This document shows, in pieces, positions 15,077 through 23,754 of a stretch of DNA of 33,031 nucleotides. Position 1 is the stretch's first letter, and the number at the start of each line of letters is the position of its first letter. The stretch comes from a virus, in IMG/VR virus record IMGVR_UViG_3300033806_000069, positions 1-33,031 of that record, one strand, 5' to 3'. The position numbers and the translations under genes are program-made. The notes under the pieces are model-generated. The model made no database searches, was not told the DNA's origin, and was given only the letters and a program-made list of their open reading frames with translations.

Positions 15077-16680
15077 TGGCCGACTATGACGAGGACCAAT
15101 CCAACGAGGACTACACCGACCCCATCCAGGAGGAGCAGAAGGCCCAGCAGCGGAAGCAGAAGGAAGAGCAGCGCGCTGCCATGGCTGAGTATCAGTCTCA
15201 AGATGAGCCGCTGCCAGGGTCTGCCAGACGCCCTCCTCCCAGGGTGTCTGGGCCGCTGATCGAGAACTACACCGATCCCATCCAGGAGGAGCAGAAGGCC
15301 CAGCAGCTAGCCCAGAAGGAAGAGCAGCGTGCTGCCATGGCTGGATATCAGTCTCAAAACGAGCCGCTGCCAGGGCCTGCCAGAGGCATGCCCAGCCTTC
15401 CGCCTGGGGCTGCGGGTCCCATGCCAGCCCGCGGAGATGATGCGACCCAGGGCGGCGCAGCTCCAGCCGAGCCTCCTGGGCCGACAACACCAGCTCCTGG
15501 CGCTCCAGCCCAAGCCGCACCGCAGCAGGCCGAGAAGCCGCACCGGATGACGGTCTTCAACGGGCCCAACCAGGAGACCTGGGTCTTCCCCACGGAAGCG
15601 CAGCAGGCGACATTAGGTCGCGGCCCCATGCGGGAGGAGGACTACCAGAAGGCGCTCCAGGCCGGCCAGGGAGGCCCCGGAAAGGCTCCAGGGGCCACGG
15701 GAGCCCTGAGCGAGGACTGGGACCTACCCAGGCCACCTAGGGACCCGAGCAAGGCGGACTTTGACATCTGGAGACAGCGTGCCGAGGAACGGCACAAGGC
15801 GCAGCACCCGGAGCCAATGCGTCAGGCGGCCAACCAGCAGATTGACTTCCTGAACCGGCAGCTTCGCCAGCCGCATCTGAGCCAGCATGACCGGCAGGCT
15901 CTCATGCACCAGATCGATGCCATCAAGGCAAACTACAATCATCAGCAGCAGAAGTATTTTGACGCGGTCAACCACAGCGTCGACTTGCAGGAGGCACACT
16001 TCCGCGGCAATGAGAAGGAGCGGGCCGGCCTGGAGCGGGACCTGTACCATCGCCGCCAGCAGGCCCAGGTGGAAGCCGCCAAGATGGTGTTCAAAGACTC
16101 TGAGGAAGAGCGCAAGTACCAGCGATCCATCGCCATGACGCCCAAGGACCAGATGGAGGCGCTGCACAAGGCCACGGACATGCTCATGAAGCAGCGGCAT
16201 GAGATCGACAAGATCAACTCGGCTGGCGGCAACCAGGTTGCGATCCCGCCCCATCTGAAGGACATGGCCAGCATACAGGAGGCCGCGAAGAATATGGTCG
16301 GCGACTGGGTCACGTCGAGCGGCGTGGAAGGCGGCCTGGGGACCGTGCCGCAGCGTACAGGCAAGGGAGGCGGCGAGGGGAACGCGCCTGCTGGCGGCAC
16401 GGTGCGCACAGCGGCCCAGGATAAGGCGGCCCTGGCCAAGCTGGGCCAGGAGATGCGGGATATGGGGGGCGCGGACAATCAGGCCTTATGGCTTTCCAGT
16501 CTCAAGGAACTGGAAGACATGATCGGCCCGGATGGCGTCCAGTCCGAGCGGCGGCAGGAGTACAACGCCAAGCTGAAGCAGATCATGCAGCGGCTAAGAA
16601 CGGCCCAGGAAGAAAAGAAGCAGAAGCCGAAGCCGAAGCCGGCCCCCCAGGTAGAAGAGGCGACCACTTTATTCGGGTAA
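15076..16680 (+). CDS. Charged helical protein, candidate ejection protein
   Basis: I use ATG 15076, which overlaps the previous TGA (TGATG) and has GGAGGG at 15062-15067; GTG 15073 is possible. The 534-residue product opens with an acidic-basic helical segment duplicated 52 codons apart (YTDPIQEEQKAQQ). A Pro/Ala linker follows, then a long charged helix region (residues ~220-360), and a Lys/Pro tail (KKQKPKPKPAP). No catalytic motif is visible. Composition, size and its place before the giant protein match internal virion proteins that form part of an ejection conduit, by inference. An extended Glu/Gln/Lys coiled coil could bridge head and tail. Confidence 0.5.
   Translation: MADYDEDQSNEDYTDPIQEEQKAQQRKQKEEQRAAMAEYQSQDEPLPGSARRPPPRVSGPLIENYTDPIQEEQKAQQLAQKEEQRAAMAGYQSQNEPLPGPARGMPSLPPGAAGPMPARGDDATQGGAAPAEPPGPTTPAPGAPAQAAPQQAEKPHRMTVFNGPNQETWVFPTEAQQATLGRGPMREEDYQKALQAGQGGPGKAPGATGALSEDWDLPRPPRDPSKADFDIWRQRAEERHKAQHPEPMRQAANQQIDFLNRQLRQPHLSQHDRQALMHQIDAIKANYNHQQQKYFDAVNHSVDLQEAHFRGNEKERAGLERDLYHRRQQAQVEAAKMVFKDSEEERKYQRSIAMTPKDQMEALHKATDMLMKQRHEIDKINSAGGNQVAIPPHLKDMASIQEAAKNMVGDWVTSSGVEGGLGTVPQRTGKGGGEGNAPAGGTVRTAAQDKAALAKLGQEMRDMGGADNQALWLSSLKELEDMIGPDGVQSERRQEYNAKLKQIMQRLRTAQEEKKQKPKPKPAPQVEEATTLFG
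15106..15384 (+). repeat. Direct repeat, 123-base copies, period 156
   Basis: Bases 15106-15228 recur at 15262-15384 with high identity, separated by 33 bases. They encode (D/N)YTDPIQEEQKAQQ followed by QKEEQRAAMA(E/G)YQSQ and EPLPG(S/P)AR. The period is exactly 52 codons. High DNA identity implies a recent duplication or conversion within the gene. Confidence 0.85.
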
Positions 16681-16695
16681 GCGAGAAGGATCTCC

Positions 16696-19600
16696 ATGGC
16701 TATTCCCGCCGAGGTTTGGCAACAGGCTGGCATCCCCGACGACGCCTCCGAGGCTGACAAGTCTGCGGCCTTGAGCAAGCTGTACCCAGAGTACACGCAG
16801 CCCAAGGCGGAGGGGGCTCCGCCCGTCGATTTAGATCAGATTGAGGCACAGCTCACCCTGGCGGGCGGCAAGGACGACTGGCACTTCAAGGACGCCTACC
16901 CTGGAACCCAGGAAGCCCAGCGACGGGTGGTGGACTACCTGCACACGCACGCCATGGCCGAGTCCCCCTGGGCCCAGGTGCAGAAGGGGTTGCGGCAGAA
17001 CTTCCCGGAAGTAGACCCCTACAGCGTCAAGGGGGGCTACGATGAGCTGGCCAAGCAGACCCAGCAGGAGAAGGCAGACAAGGCATGGGAGGGCTATGAG
17101 GTCCCCTGGGACTGGGCCCGGAACGTCATCCCCGGCTATTCCTACGGCAAGAGATGGGGGATGGAGTCGGCCTATGGGGAGGCCAAGCGCCGCGTGGATG
17201 CAGGCAAGGCTACTCCGGAAGACTACAAGGCCATTGCCTACTACCACAAGGTCACGGGCAAGGAAGAGGAGCACCCCTGGATCACAGCGGCTGCACGGCT
17301 GCCCGCCCTGTTCGTTGAGACTGCTGCTGGCGGTACGGTCGGCGGGGGCGTCTTTCGCGGTGCTAGCCTGCTGGCCAAGACGGGCCGCTTCCTGACTACC
17401 GTGGCAGCTACGCCGTCGTTCTATGCCGAGGAGTGGGCCCACAACAACGTCGAGGCGGGGCGCCACCCGCTCGACTTCAAGGGCCTGCCAGCGGCCTATG
17501 CCATGGGGGCTGCCGAGATCGCCATCCTCGGCGGCGCCAGCAAGGCGGGCTACCTTATTCCTGGTGAGGGCCTGGGTCGGGCCTTTGCTCGCTTTGGCAC
17601 CAGCCTGGGGAGCCAGTTCCTGGCACAGCGTGCTACGGACCTCCTGGCCTTTGCTGGCGGCCTGCGGTCGACCTATGGGCCGATCCAGGACGCGATTAAA
17701 GGCGACTGGGGGAAAGCGGCCCAGAGAACTGTGATGGACCTGGCCACCTTTGGCCTGTTCGCTGGCCTGCACCAGAGCGAAGCCAACCGGGCTGGGATTG
17801 CGCGTGGCAAGGCCGCGGAGACGGCTGCTGCTCTGAAGGGCGGCTCCGAGAAGGCGGCCCAGACGGACGCCGAGTGGTCCATGCCAGCCCAGGACACTCC
17901 CACAGCGCCAGCCACGGGGGTCCCTAACCTTTCCAAGGCAGCCATGGAGGCGTTTAACGCGGCCCTGGACGAGGGTGGCGCCGCGGGGCTCAAGCGCGAC
18001 TTCGCCATGGCCCGGCTGGCGAAGATGCACGAGCAACTGGAGGGGCTGCTAGCCAGGAACCAGAACCCCACCCGTGAGGACGTGCTGGACCTGTTCAAGG
18101 ACGTACCCGCGGACACCAAGCGCAGGGCTTATGCAGAGGCCCTGGCCGACATGTATCCCAAGGCGAGCCAAGCACCTCCAACACCTCCAGGTGGGGCCCC
18201 GCCAACGCCGCCAGGCCCTCCAACACCTCCAGCCCCAGGTGCTCCTCCAGGCCCACCTCCAGGCGGAACGCCGCCAGCTCCGCAAGCTCCAGCAGCTCCA
18301 GCAGCTCCAGCAGCTCCGGCAGCTCCGGTGGCTCCGGTAGCTCCAGCAGCTCCAGCTCCAGCAGCTCCAGCTCCAGCTCCAGCTCCAGCAGCTCCAGCAG
18401 CTCCAGCTCCAGCTACCACGCCGGGAGAGCATCTTATCGCGATGATGCAGAATGTCTTTGGCAACATGGAGCTCAAAGGCGAGAGCACCATCGAGTCAAC
18501 TATTGCCAAGGGCAACCGGACCATACGCCTCCATTTCAGCCCTGAGCAAGAGGCTCGCCATGTTGTCGAGGTAGAGTTCAGCGGCGGTGGCATGGAGGAG
18601 GGTGGTGGGGGCGACCTGTTCCGGGGACTGATGAAGGTGGCCAGACGCCTGTATGACATGGGCATGGGGGTTGAGTTCCTGGCAACTGACAGCAACCGTC
18701 CTGTAGCTGCGGAGGGCACGCTCAAGGCGGGGAGCCGTGGCGCCAAGGAGCGCTGGGAGGGCTACGACAAGCTCCTCCGAAAAGTCGGCTTCAAGCAGGA
18801 GAGCGCGCCAGCAGGCCCGGACGACCTCATGGGCAAATACGTCTATCGCCCCAAGGCCAAGGAGGCCGCACGTACTGATGAAAGCACCAAAGCGCAGCGG
18901 GAAGAAGCTCAAGGGCCTGCACCTGCAGAAGCCGAAGGGGGGCCTGGGGCGCAAGGCGCCGAAGGGCAGCCAGGGCGGCCAGGGCAAGGCGCCACGGCCC
19001 CAGCGGGGGCAGGCGCCGCTGAGCAAGCCGTCCCGGGGGCAGAGCGGGTCACAGCTGGGCCAGGACAGCCAGAGCAACCAGGGCAGCCCCCTCCAGAGCC
19101 CGCAGGTGGGGGCGCCCAGCCTGTCCCAGCTGGGAGGCCTGGGGCCGAGCCAGGGGCTCCAGCCGGGCGACAGGGAGCCGGAGCCGGAGCCCAGCCCACC
19201 GGGGCCGGACGACCTGGGGCCCAGCTGACTCCTCTGGAAGACCAAGTCGTCTCGATGGTTAACCAGGGGATGAGCTTCGCGGACATCGCCAGCTATTACC
19301 AGGATGAATACACACCGGTCCAGATTGAGAAGATAGCCAACGGCGCCTTTGACAAGCTGGGCCGTCCTCCGGAGCCAGAGCGCCTGTTCCCCGAGCTGAC
19401 ACAGCGAGAGGAGGACGTCCTGGTGCTGCGGGTCGCGATGGGCCAGGACCTGCATGTCATCGGAGAGCAGTTCGGCGTCTCGAAGCAGCGGATCCAGCAG
19501 ATCGAGAAGAAGGGGCTCCTGAAAAAGGGCATCGAGCGCAGCATCGACGATATCGTTGATGACGATGTCAAGCTGCAGAACCTTGTCGAGAATATCGCCC

Positions 19601-22600
19601 AGGGGCCTGTCGAGTACCCGGAGGACTCGGGGCTGAGAGAGGCGCATCGAGACGCCTCCAGTCGCACAGGTAGAGTAGAGAGGAAGCTAACCGGTCTCGT
19701 TAACGCCATGGCGGAGGAGGCAAAGCATGGAAAGCTTACCCCTGAATCTGAGGCAAAATATCTCGCCGAAATTGCAGGATGCCATGCAGAGCTTGACGAC
19801 ACGGGTCCAAAAAAGAAAGGCAAACCTACAAAAGCTGGGCCAGGCGCTAGGGCTCCTGCAGGCGCAGCCGCAGCCGAAGGTGCAGCCGGGGTCGAGGCAC
19901 CCGTTCGACCTGCCGCTGGCTACGAGTTACCAGAAGGCGGAGGCGCCAGTCAAGCTGCCGCTGCGGAACAAGGACCTGGGCAAGCTGCCGCCGCGGGTGC
20001 CCAGGCTACGGCTGCCCCAGGCGTACCTGAAGCCGCCGGCGGTAAGCTGAAGGGCTTCCTGGGTGAATCGGGCCAAGGCGATCCCTTCTGGCCAATCACG
20101 CTAGGGAGATGGCTGTGGTCGCGCTTTGGGGAAAACCCGCCCAAAGACCTTGACCAGGTTGAGGTGCGCCATGATCCCGAGGAGCGACACCACGACCTCC
20201 TGGTTAACGGCGAGAGCAAGGGCCTGCTGACTCTGGACCGGCCAAAGGCCGCTGGCATCGAGGTGCGCGCAGCCAACAAAATTTTCCCCGGTATCGTCCA
20301 GGAGGGTGAGACGGTCTGCCGGCTGTCCGGTATTGAAGTCGAGAAGGACGCACGAGGCCAAGGCTTGGGCCAGTTGCTGTTACTCAAGGGGCTGGTCCAA
20401 AACGGGGCGGATTGGGTCTATAACTCCCAGCAGTCCCGCTCGGCCACCAACGCTATCAAGGCCCTGGGCCGCAAGGGGTTCCTGGAGCTGCACTGGGAGA
20501 AGGAGCCGGGCCCGAACGAGAAGAGCGGCATCCTCCTGGCCCGCGTTACACCCGAGGGCCGCAACGTGGCCCAGGGCGGCCCGCCCTCGCCTGCCACACC
20601 TGTGCCGCCCGGCCAGGGCCCCATCGGCGCCTTGGTCAACTTCCTGGTTGGCGAGTCAGGTTTAGGGAATGCCTTTTGGCCTAGCGCTGTCTGGGACGAA
20701 GTCGTGGGCCGAGCCAGCCGCGGTTGGCAGGTCTCCCAGGAGGTGGCCGCGAAGGTCGGTTATTCTCTGCGGGAGTTTGCTCAGGAAATGGGTCCCCGGA
20801 CTATTGCCCTGTCCCGAACCGTTGGCGACTACCTGGCCAAGCTCAACTCGGCCCAGGGCTGGGCGGACATGCTGCATGGGGACATGGTCATGCGGGTCAT
20901 GGGCCCCAACCAGCCCGAGGCGAAAAAGGTGCTGTTCGGTAATGCTTTCGTCGAGGAAAGGTTCCGCTATGCGGAGGCGGGGTGGCTTGATCAGTCGCGG
21001 CAGCAATCAGCCATCGCCGCGGCCGCGAAGCAGCTGGCGCGCACCCCAGGCATAACGCCCGAGGAGAAGGCGCAGCACCTGCAGCAGGCGCGGCAGGCCC
21101 AAAGGAATGCCACGAAGGCCCTGGACCACTATCAGTATTTCAAGGATAGGACCGTACTTGGCAAGCGGAACTCCGCTATTGCCAACCAGGCGGAATACCA
21201 GGCGGTGCTGGCCAACCCCGAGTACCAGAGCGCCACGGGGGCGGCACGCAACAATGGCAACTGGGGCATCCACATGGTGCCTGTCATGGAAGAGGCCCTG
21301 CGTCGCGAGCGTGGCATGAGCCCTGACGACCCCATTGACTCGTTCACGCAGATCCCTGGCCGGGCCATGAACATGAGGGCCTACCAGGAGGGGGACGCTC
21401 TGCCGCCGACCGCAGTCATAATCCAGGATGTGCCGACTTCGGCTCCAATCAAACCCATTCGCCCAGGACAGGTAGGCTCCCCAGCCGAGCCCGAGCTAGG
21501 CGGCGCCCCCGTGGGCACGGGCAGCGTGAACCCGCTTAAGAACCAGCGTCTGCGTAAGGACCCCTTTGACAACGTCTTCAAGGGCAATGCCTATGCGTAT
21601 GACATCGACCTCGGGAACATTATTGGCAACACCCTGAGGACCCGGCTGGTGGGAGCGGCCCGGGCGGAGTACGTCCGGGCCGCCAGCGGCGTGTCGCCTT
21701 TTGGGCCCGTACAGCCCGTGGGCGAGTGGGGGCCGCCGGGCGGCAAGCGGGGTGAGGGAGTGGTGGGACCTGAGCTGACCAAGGCGTTTGAAATCCCCAA
21801 CGTCAAGCCCCCCGAAGGCAGCCAGGCCGCGGCCAAGGGGGAAACCTCGTTCTTCTTCTGGGACAAGGGGGCATTCGATGAAGCCTACAAGGCATTGAAC
21901 CTGGGCAAGACCTCTGAGCTGACGAATGCTAGCAACCTGGTGCTTGGCGTCTATAACCGCTTTAACCTCGCCGGCGTGGCGGAGGGCCTCACGCACGTAA
22001 AGAACCTCGGCAAGGTCGTCTGGGCCGACCCGGTCCACAACATCCCGAGGATCTGGGATTACACCAGCAAGGTCCTGAGCCACGACCCAGCCGTCCGCGC
22101 TGACGTGCTCGATCTGGCGCGGCGGGGCATGATGAAGACGTTTAGCACCCTGGAGGGGGCCAAGGGACAGGGCCTGTTCGGCGGCGGCCCCTGGGACCTC
22201 ACACGCTACGCCACCCAGGCGCTCGATGTCATACAGCAAGCAGCCAGGCTAACGGCCCGCGATACGTTCTACGACCTCGTTAAGCGCGGCCTGAAGGTGA
22301 ATGCCGAGTCCGACCTGCGGGACTTCGTCCAGGGCATGACGGGCAACTACTACCGTGGCGCGCAGGGAGACCTGGTCCGTTTCCTCAAGGACTCAGGCAT
22401 CGGGCCCTACGCCGTGGCCAACACCACGTTCCTGACGCAGGGCATCCGGGCCTGGACGGGGGGCACGGGAGGGCGTGCTCCCAACTGGCAAGCCGACCTG
22501 AGGCTGCGGGGCGAGATGTTCCTGCGGGCTGTCGTCGGCGGCGCCGTGGTGGCCAGCATCTGGAACTACCTGCGCTGGGGGCAGGCGTTCCCTCAGGGGA

Positions 22601-23085
22601 CCAAGCTTTCCGACATCAAGCTGTACGAGACCGACGAAGGCAAGCCGAAAGTCTTCAGCCTCTGGGGCCTGACGGGTGCCGAGCGGGGCGCCAAGCCAAC
22701 TAGCGTCGATGCCATCATGACCAGCATCCGCAAGGGGGAAACCCTCCCCCAGTTCTTCGACCGCTATCGCACGGACCTGGAACGGACGGCCATGATGCCG
22801 TTCGAAGGACCAGGTGTGTCGTTCTTCCATACTGCCGCGACCGGGGAAGGGTCGTTTGGACAGCGGTTATCCCCCAAGTGGACGAAGCCCCAGCTGCAAA
22901 CGCATTCGCAGAGCCTGAGCGACTTCACAGCGGCCATGGCGCATGCCAACCCCACCTATGCGGCCCTGTTCGCAGGCGGCAGCTTCCCGAAGTTCACCCC
23001 TGCCGGGGAGCTGAAGCGCAACCAGTACTGGAAGTGGTCCGAGGTCTTCGGCGGGCTTGGACCTCGGGAGAGGTCACTGAAATAA
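16696..23085 (+). CDS. Giant multidomain candidate polyvalent/ejected virion protein
   Basis: AAGGA at 16686-16690 precedes ATG 16696; the product is 2129 residues. In order: helical N-terminus with small-residue-rich hydrophobic stretches (~200-310); Pro/Ala linker (~491-575); a GNAT-like fragment (~578-715, ending GYDKLLRKVGF); an Ala/Gly/Pro linker; tandem helix-turn-helix (~845-960) whose second copy reads LTQREEDVLVLRVAMG then IGEQFGVSKQRIQQIE, as in sigma-70 region 4; another linker; a clearer GNAT domain (~1150-1290) with acetyl-CoA loop ARGQGLGQLL; then a long helical region with one membrane-like segment (~1941-1966). FLGESGxGxxFWP-type motifs flank the GNAT domain (~1119 and ~1316). 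Such mosaics are known as polyvalent proteins delivered with phage DNA. Ejection is inferred from neighbours. Confidence 0.7.
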   Translation: MAIPAEVWQQAGIPDDASEADKSAALSKLYPEYTQPKAEGAPPVDLDQIEAQLTLAGGKDDWHFKDAYPGTQEAQRRVVDYLHTHAMAESPWAQVQKGLRQNFPEVDPYSVKGGYDELAKQTQQEKADKAWEGYEVPWDWARNVIPGYSYGKRWGMESAYGEAKRRVDAGKATPEDYKAIAYYHKVTGKEEEHPWITAAARLPALFVETAAGGTVGGGVFRGASLLAKTGRFLTTVAATPSFYAEEWAHNNVEAGRHPLDFKGLPAAYAMGAAEIAILGGASKAGYLIPGEGLGRAFARFGTSLGSQFLAQRATDLLAFAGGLRSTYGPIQDAIKGDWGKAAQRTVMDLATFGLFAGLHQSEANRAGIARGKAAETAAALKGGSEKAAQTDAEWSMPAQDTPTAPATGVPNLSKAAMEAFNAALDEGGAAGLKRDFAMARLAKMHEQLEGLLARNQNPTREDVLDLFKDVPADTKRRAYAEALADMYPKASQAPPTPPGGAPPTPPGPPTPPAPGAPPGPPPGGTPPAPQAPAAPAAPAAPAAPVAPVAPAAPAPAAPAPAPAPAAPAAPAPATTPGEHLIAMMQNVFGNMELKGESTIESTIAKGNRTIRLHFSPEQEARHVVEVEFSGGGMEEGGGGDLFRGLMKVARRLYDMGMGVEFLATDSNRPVAAEGTLKAGSRGAKERWEGYDKLLRKVGFKQESAPAGPDDLMGKYVYRPKAKEAARTDESTKAQREEAQGPAPAEAEGGPGAQGAEGQPGRPGQGATAPAGAGAAEQAVPGAERVTAGPGQPEQPGQPPPEPAGGGAQPVPAGRPGAEPGAPAGRQGAGAGAQPTGAGRPGAQLTPLEDQVVSMVNQGMSFADIASYYQDEYTPVQIEKIANGAFDKLGRPPEPERLFPELTQREEDVLVLRVAMGQDLHVIGEQFGVSKQRIQQIEKKGLLKKGIERSIDDIVDDDVKLQNLVENIAQGPVEYPEDSGLREAHRDASSRTGRVERKLTGLVNAMAEEAKHGKLTPESEAKYLAEIAGCHAELDDTGPKKKGKPTKAGPGARAPAGAAAAEGAAGVEAPVRPAAGYELPEGGGASQAAAAEQGPGQAAAAGAQATAAPGVPEAAGGKLKGFLGESGQGDPFWPITLGRWLWSRFGENPPKDLDQVEVRHDPEERHHDLLVNGESKGLLTLDRPKAAGIEVRAANKIFPGIVQEGETVCRLSGIEVEKDARGQGLGQLLLLKGLVQNGADWVYNSQQSRSATNAIKALGRKGFLELHWEKEPGPNEKSGILLARVTPEGRNVAQGGPPSPATPVPPGQGPIGALVNFLVGESGLGNAFWPSAVWDEVVGRASRGWQVSQEVAAKVGYSLREFAQEMGPRTIALSRTVGDYLAKLNSAQGWADMLHGDMVMRVMGPNQPEAKKVLFGNAFVEERFRYAEAGWLDQSRQQSAIAAAAKQLARTPGITPEEKAQHLQQARQAQRNATKALDHYQYFKDRTVLGKRNSAIANQAEYQAVLANPEYQSATGAARNNGNWGIHMVPVMEEALRRERGMSPDDPIDSFTQIPGRAMNMRAYQEGDALPPTAVIIQDVPTSAPIKPIRPGQVGSPAEPELGGAPVGTGSVNPLKNQRLRKDPFDNVFKGNAYAYDIDLGNIIGNTLRTRLVGAARAEYVRAASGVSPFGPVQPVGEWGPPGGKRGEGVVGPELTKAFEIPNVKPPEGSQAAAKGETSFFFWDKGAFDEAYKALNLGKTSELTNASNLVLGVYNRFNLAGVAEGLTHVKNLGKVVWADPVHNIPRIWDYTSKVLSHDPAVRADVLDLARRGMMKTFSTLEGAKGQGLFGGGPWDLTRYATQALDVIQQAARLTARDTFYDLVKRGLKVNAESDLRDFVQGMTGNYYRGAQGDLVRFLKDSGIGPYAVANTTFLTQGIRAWTGGTGGRAPNWQADLRLRGEMFLRAVVGGAVVASIWNYLRWGQAFPQGTKLSDIKLYETDEGKPKVFSLWGLTGAERGAKPTSVDAIMTSIRKGETLPQFFDRYRTDLERTAMMPFEGPGVSFFHTAATGEGSFGQRLSPKWTKPQLQTHSQSLSDFTAAMAHANPTYAALFAGGSFPKFTPAGELKRNQYWKWSEVFGGLGPRERSLK
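18286..18414 (+). repeat. GCTCCAGCA-type microsatellite coding a Pro/Ala linker
   Basis: Imperfect GCTCCA and GCTCCAGCA units run for about 130 bases inside the giant gene and encode AAPAAPAAP, then APAPAAPA. Unit lengths are multiples of three, so copy-number change would lengthen or shorten the linker without a frameshift. The linker separates the N-terminal region from the first GNAT-like fragment. Confidence 0.85.
18878..19228 (+). CDS. Possible overprinted ORF 1 inside the giant gene
   Basis: In the +1 frame relative to the giant gene, ATG 18878 (AAGGAGG at 18859-18865) opens a 116-codon ORF. It begins MKAPKRSGKKLKGLHLQKPK and ends EPEPEPSPPGPDDLGPS. Within this interval third codon positions are nearly all G or C in this frame (AAG, CTG, GGC, CAG, AGC), while the main frame has many A- or T-ending codons, unlike its neighbours. 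The TGA falls where recognisable main-frame domain coding resumes. The main-frame product here is an Ala/Gly/Pro linker, and such linkers can create this codon pattern by composition alone, so it may be an artefact. Confidence 0.3.
   Translation: MKAPKRSGKKLKGLHLQKPKGGLGRKAPKGSQGGQGKAPRPQRGQAPLSKPSRGQSGSQLGQDSQSNQGSPLQSPQVGAPSLSQLGGLGPSQGLQPGDREPEPEPSPPGPDDLGPS
19727..20050 (+). CDS. Possible overprinted ORF 2 inside the giant gene
   Basis: ATG 19727 has a strong SD, GGAGGAGG at 19713-19720, with six bases to the start. It opens a 107-codon ORF in the +1 frame of the giant gene. It reads MESLPLNLRQNISPKLQDAM, a helical and basic stretch (VQKRKANLQKLGQALGLLQ), and a Pro/Leu-rich basic tail. 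Sequence diversity (Phe, Tyr, His, Asp present) is more protein-like than the main-frame Ala/Gly linker over the same bases. G/C-ending codons dominate the second half. Like the first overprinted candidate it ends right where main-frame domain sequence resumes (KLKGFLGESG). It could encode a small second protein, or be a by-product of linker composition. Confidence 0.4.
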   Translation: MESLPLNLRQNISPKLQDAMQSLTTRVQKRKANLQKLGQALGLLQAQPQPKVQPGSRHPFDLPLATSYQKAEAPVKLPLRNKDLGKLPPRVPRLRLPQAYLKPPAVS

Positions 23086-23105
23086 CTCAATTCACCAAGA
23101 TCCAC

Positions 23106-23133
23106 TTGACAACTCAGTTCCACCTGTTACAGT
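23106..23133 (+). promoter_or_regulatory. Sigma-70-type promoter candidate
   Basis: A perfect -35 box TTGACA (23106-23111) and TACAGT (23128-23133, 4 of 6 to TATAAT) are separated by 16 bases in the only substantial gap (91 bases) between the giant gene and the HTH gene. It would start a rightward transcript about 35 bases before the SD AGGAGA at 23164-23169. This fits a separate early-type control of the replication module, recognised by the host polymerase. Confidence 0.55.
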
Positions 23134-23176
23134 AGAAGCACTACTTCAATGCTTCCCCACAACAGGAGAATTTGCC

Positions 23177-23404
23177 ATGTGCGTCGACGAAGCCGAGGTC
23201 GTGGCCTGCGACCTCACCACGGGAGATGTTGCCAGGATGGTTGGCGTAAGGACCAGTACGGTCCAGGACTGGATGACCATGGGCGTCGTGATTGACGGCA
23301 TGCGGGTGTCCCTGCGGTACCAGAGGTACGGCAGCTGGCGGCGTACCTGCCGGGCCTGGGTGGACGAGTTCCTGGAGGCATGCCGGCGGGGAGGCGAGGC
23401 ATGA
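23177..23404 (+). CDS. Small helix-turn-helix DNA-binding protein
   Basis: ATG 23177 has AGGAGA upstream. The 75-residue product contains a MerR/excisionase-type helix-turn-helix, LTTGDVARMVGVRTSTVQDW (residues ~13-32), followed by a wing-like segment (RVSLRYQRYGSWRRTCRAWV) and a final helix. Short proteins of this layout serve as excisionases, Cox-type switches or transcription regulators. Its first place behind a promoter suggests it controls this or the neighbouring transcription unit. No integrase is in the window, so an excisionase role has no support. The stop overlaps the next ATG (ATGA). Confidence 0.7.
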   Translation: MCVDEAEVVACDLTTGDVARMVGVRTSTVQDWMTMGVVIDGMRVSLRYQRYGSWRRTCRAWVDEFLEACRRGGEA

Positions 23405-23754
23405 AAGGTAATGACGAAGACTGCAACGAGGAGTATGAGGAGGGATACATCGAGGACGACGAGGAGTCAGGCAACGACTACGCGGCGCGGGCCCAGTTCT
23501 TGCCCATGCCGGACCATACGCTCCTCAAGGTCATCCCGGGTGACAACCTCGAAGCCTCCTGCGGGGAGGTCATCGCTGTGGGTTCTTCCTCGCGGCACTG
23601 GCCTCACCTCCGCGTGGGCACCTATTTCGTTTTTGACCATGGGGTTGGCACGCGCATCAAGGTCAACGGTGTGCGACACATTGTGATCCGCAACCGGGAC
23701 CTCCTGGGAGTCTTTTACATCCCTGACGATAGCACCAATGGAGAGACATCATGA
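23401..23754 (+). CDS. GroES-like (Cpn10 fold) protein lacking the mobile loop
   Basis: The start at ATG 23401 overlaps the previous stop. The first ~27 residues are strongly acidic (DEDCNEEYEEGYIEDDEE). Residues ~33-110 follow the co-chaperonin pattern: PMPDHTLLKV for the PLxDRVLVK strand, then GEVIAVG, LRVGTYFVFDHGVGTRIKVN, and IRNRDLLGVF for the final E-x-D-I-L strand. Between LLKV and GEVIAVG there are only about a dozen residues, where GroES has ~20 more carrying the GGIVL mobile loop that grips GroEL. Phage T4 gp31 and related proteins show that phages use such folds for capsid folding, but loss of the loop argues against GroEL binding. Its placement in a recombination operon is unusual. 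Cpn10 similarity is from recognised motifs. Confidence 0.6.
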   Translation: MKGNDEDCNEEYEEGYIEDDEESGNDYAARAQFLPMPDHTLLKVIPGDNLEASCGEVIAVGSSSRHWPHLRVGTYFVFDHGVGTRIKVNGVRHIVIRNRDLLGVFYIPDDSTNGETS

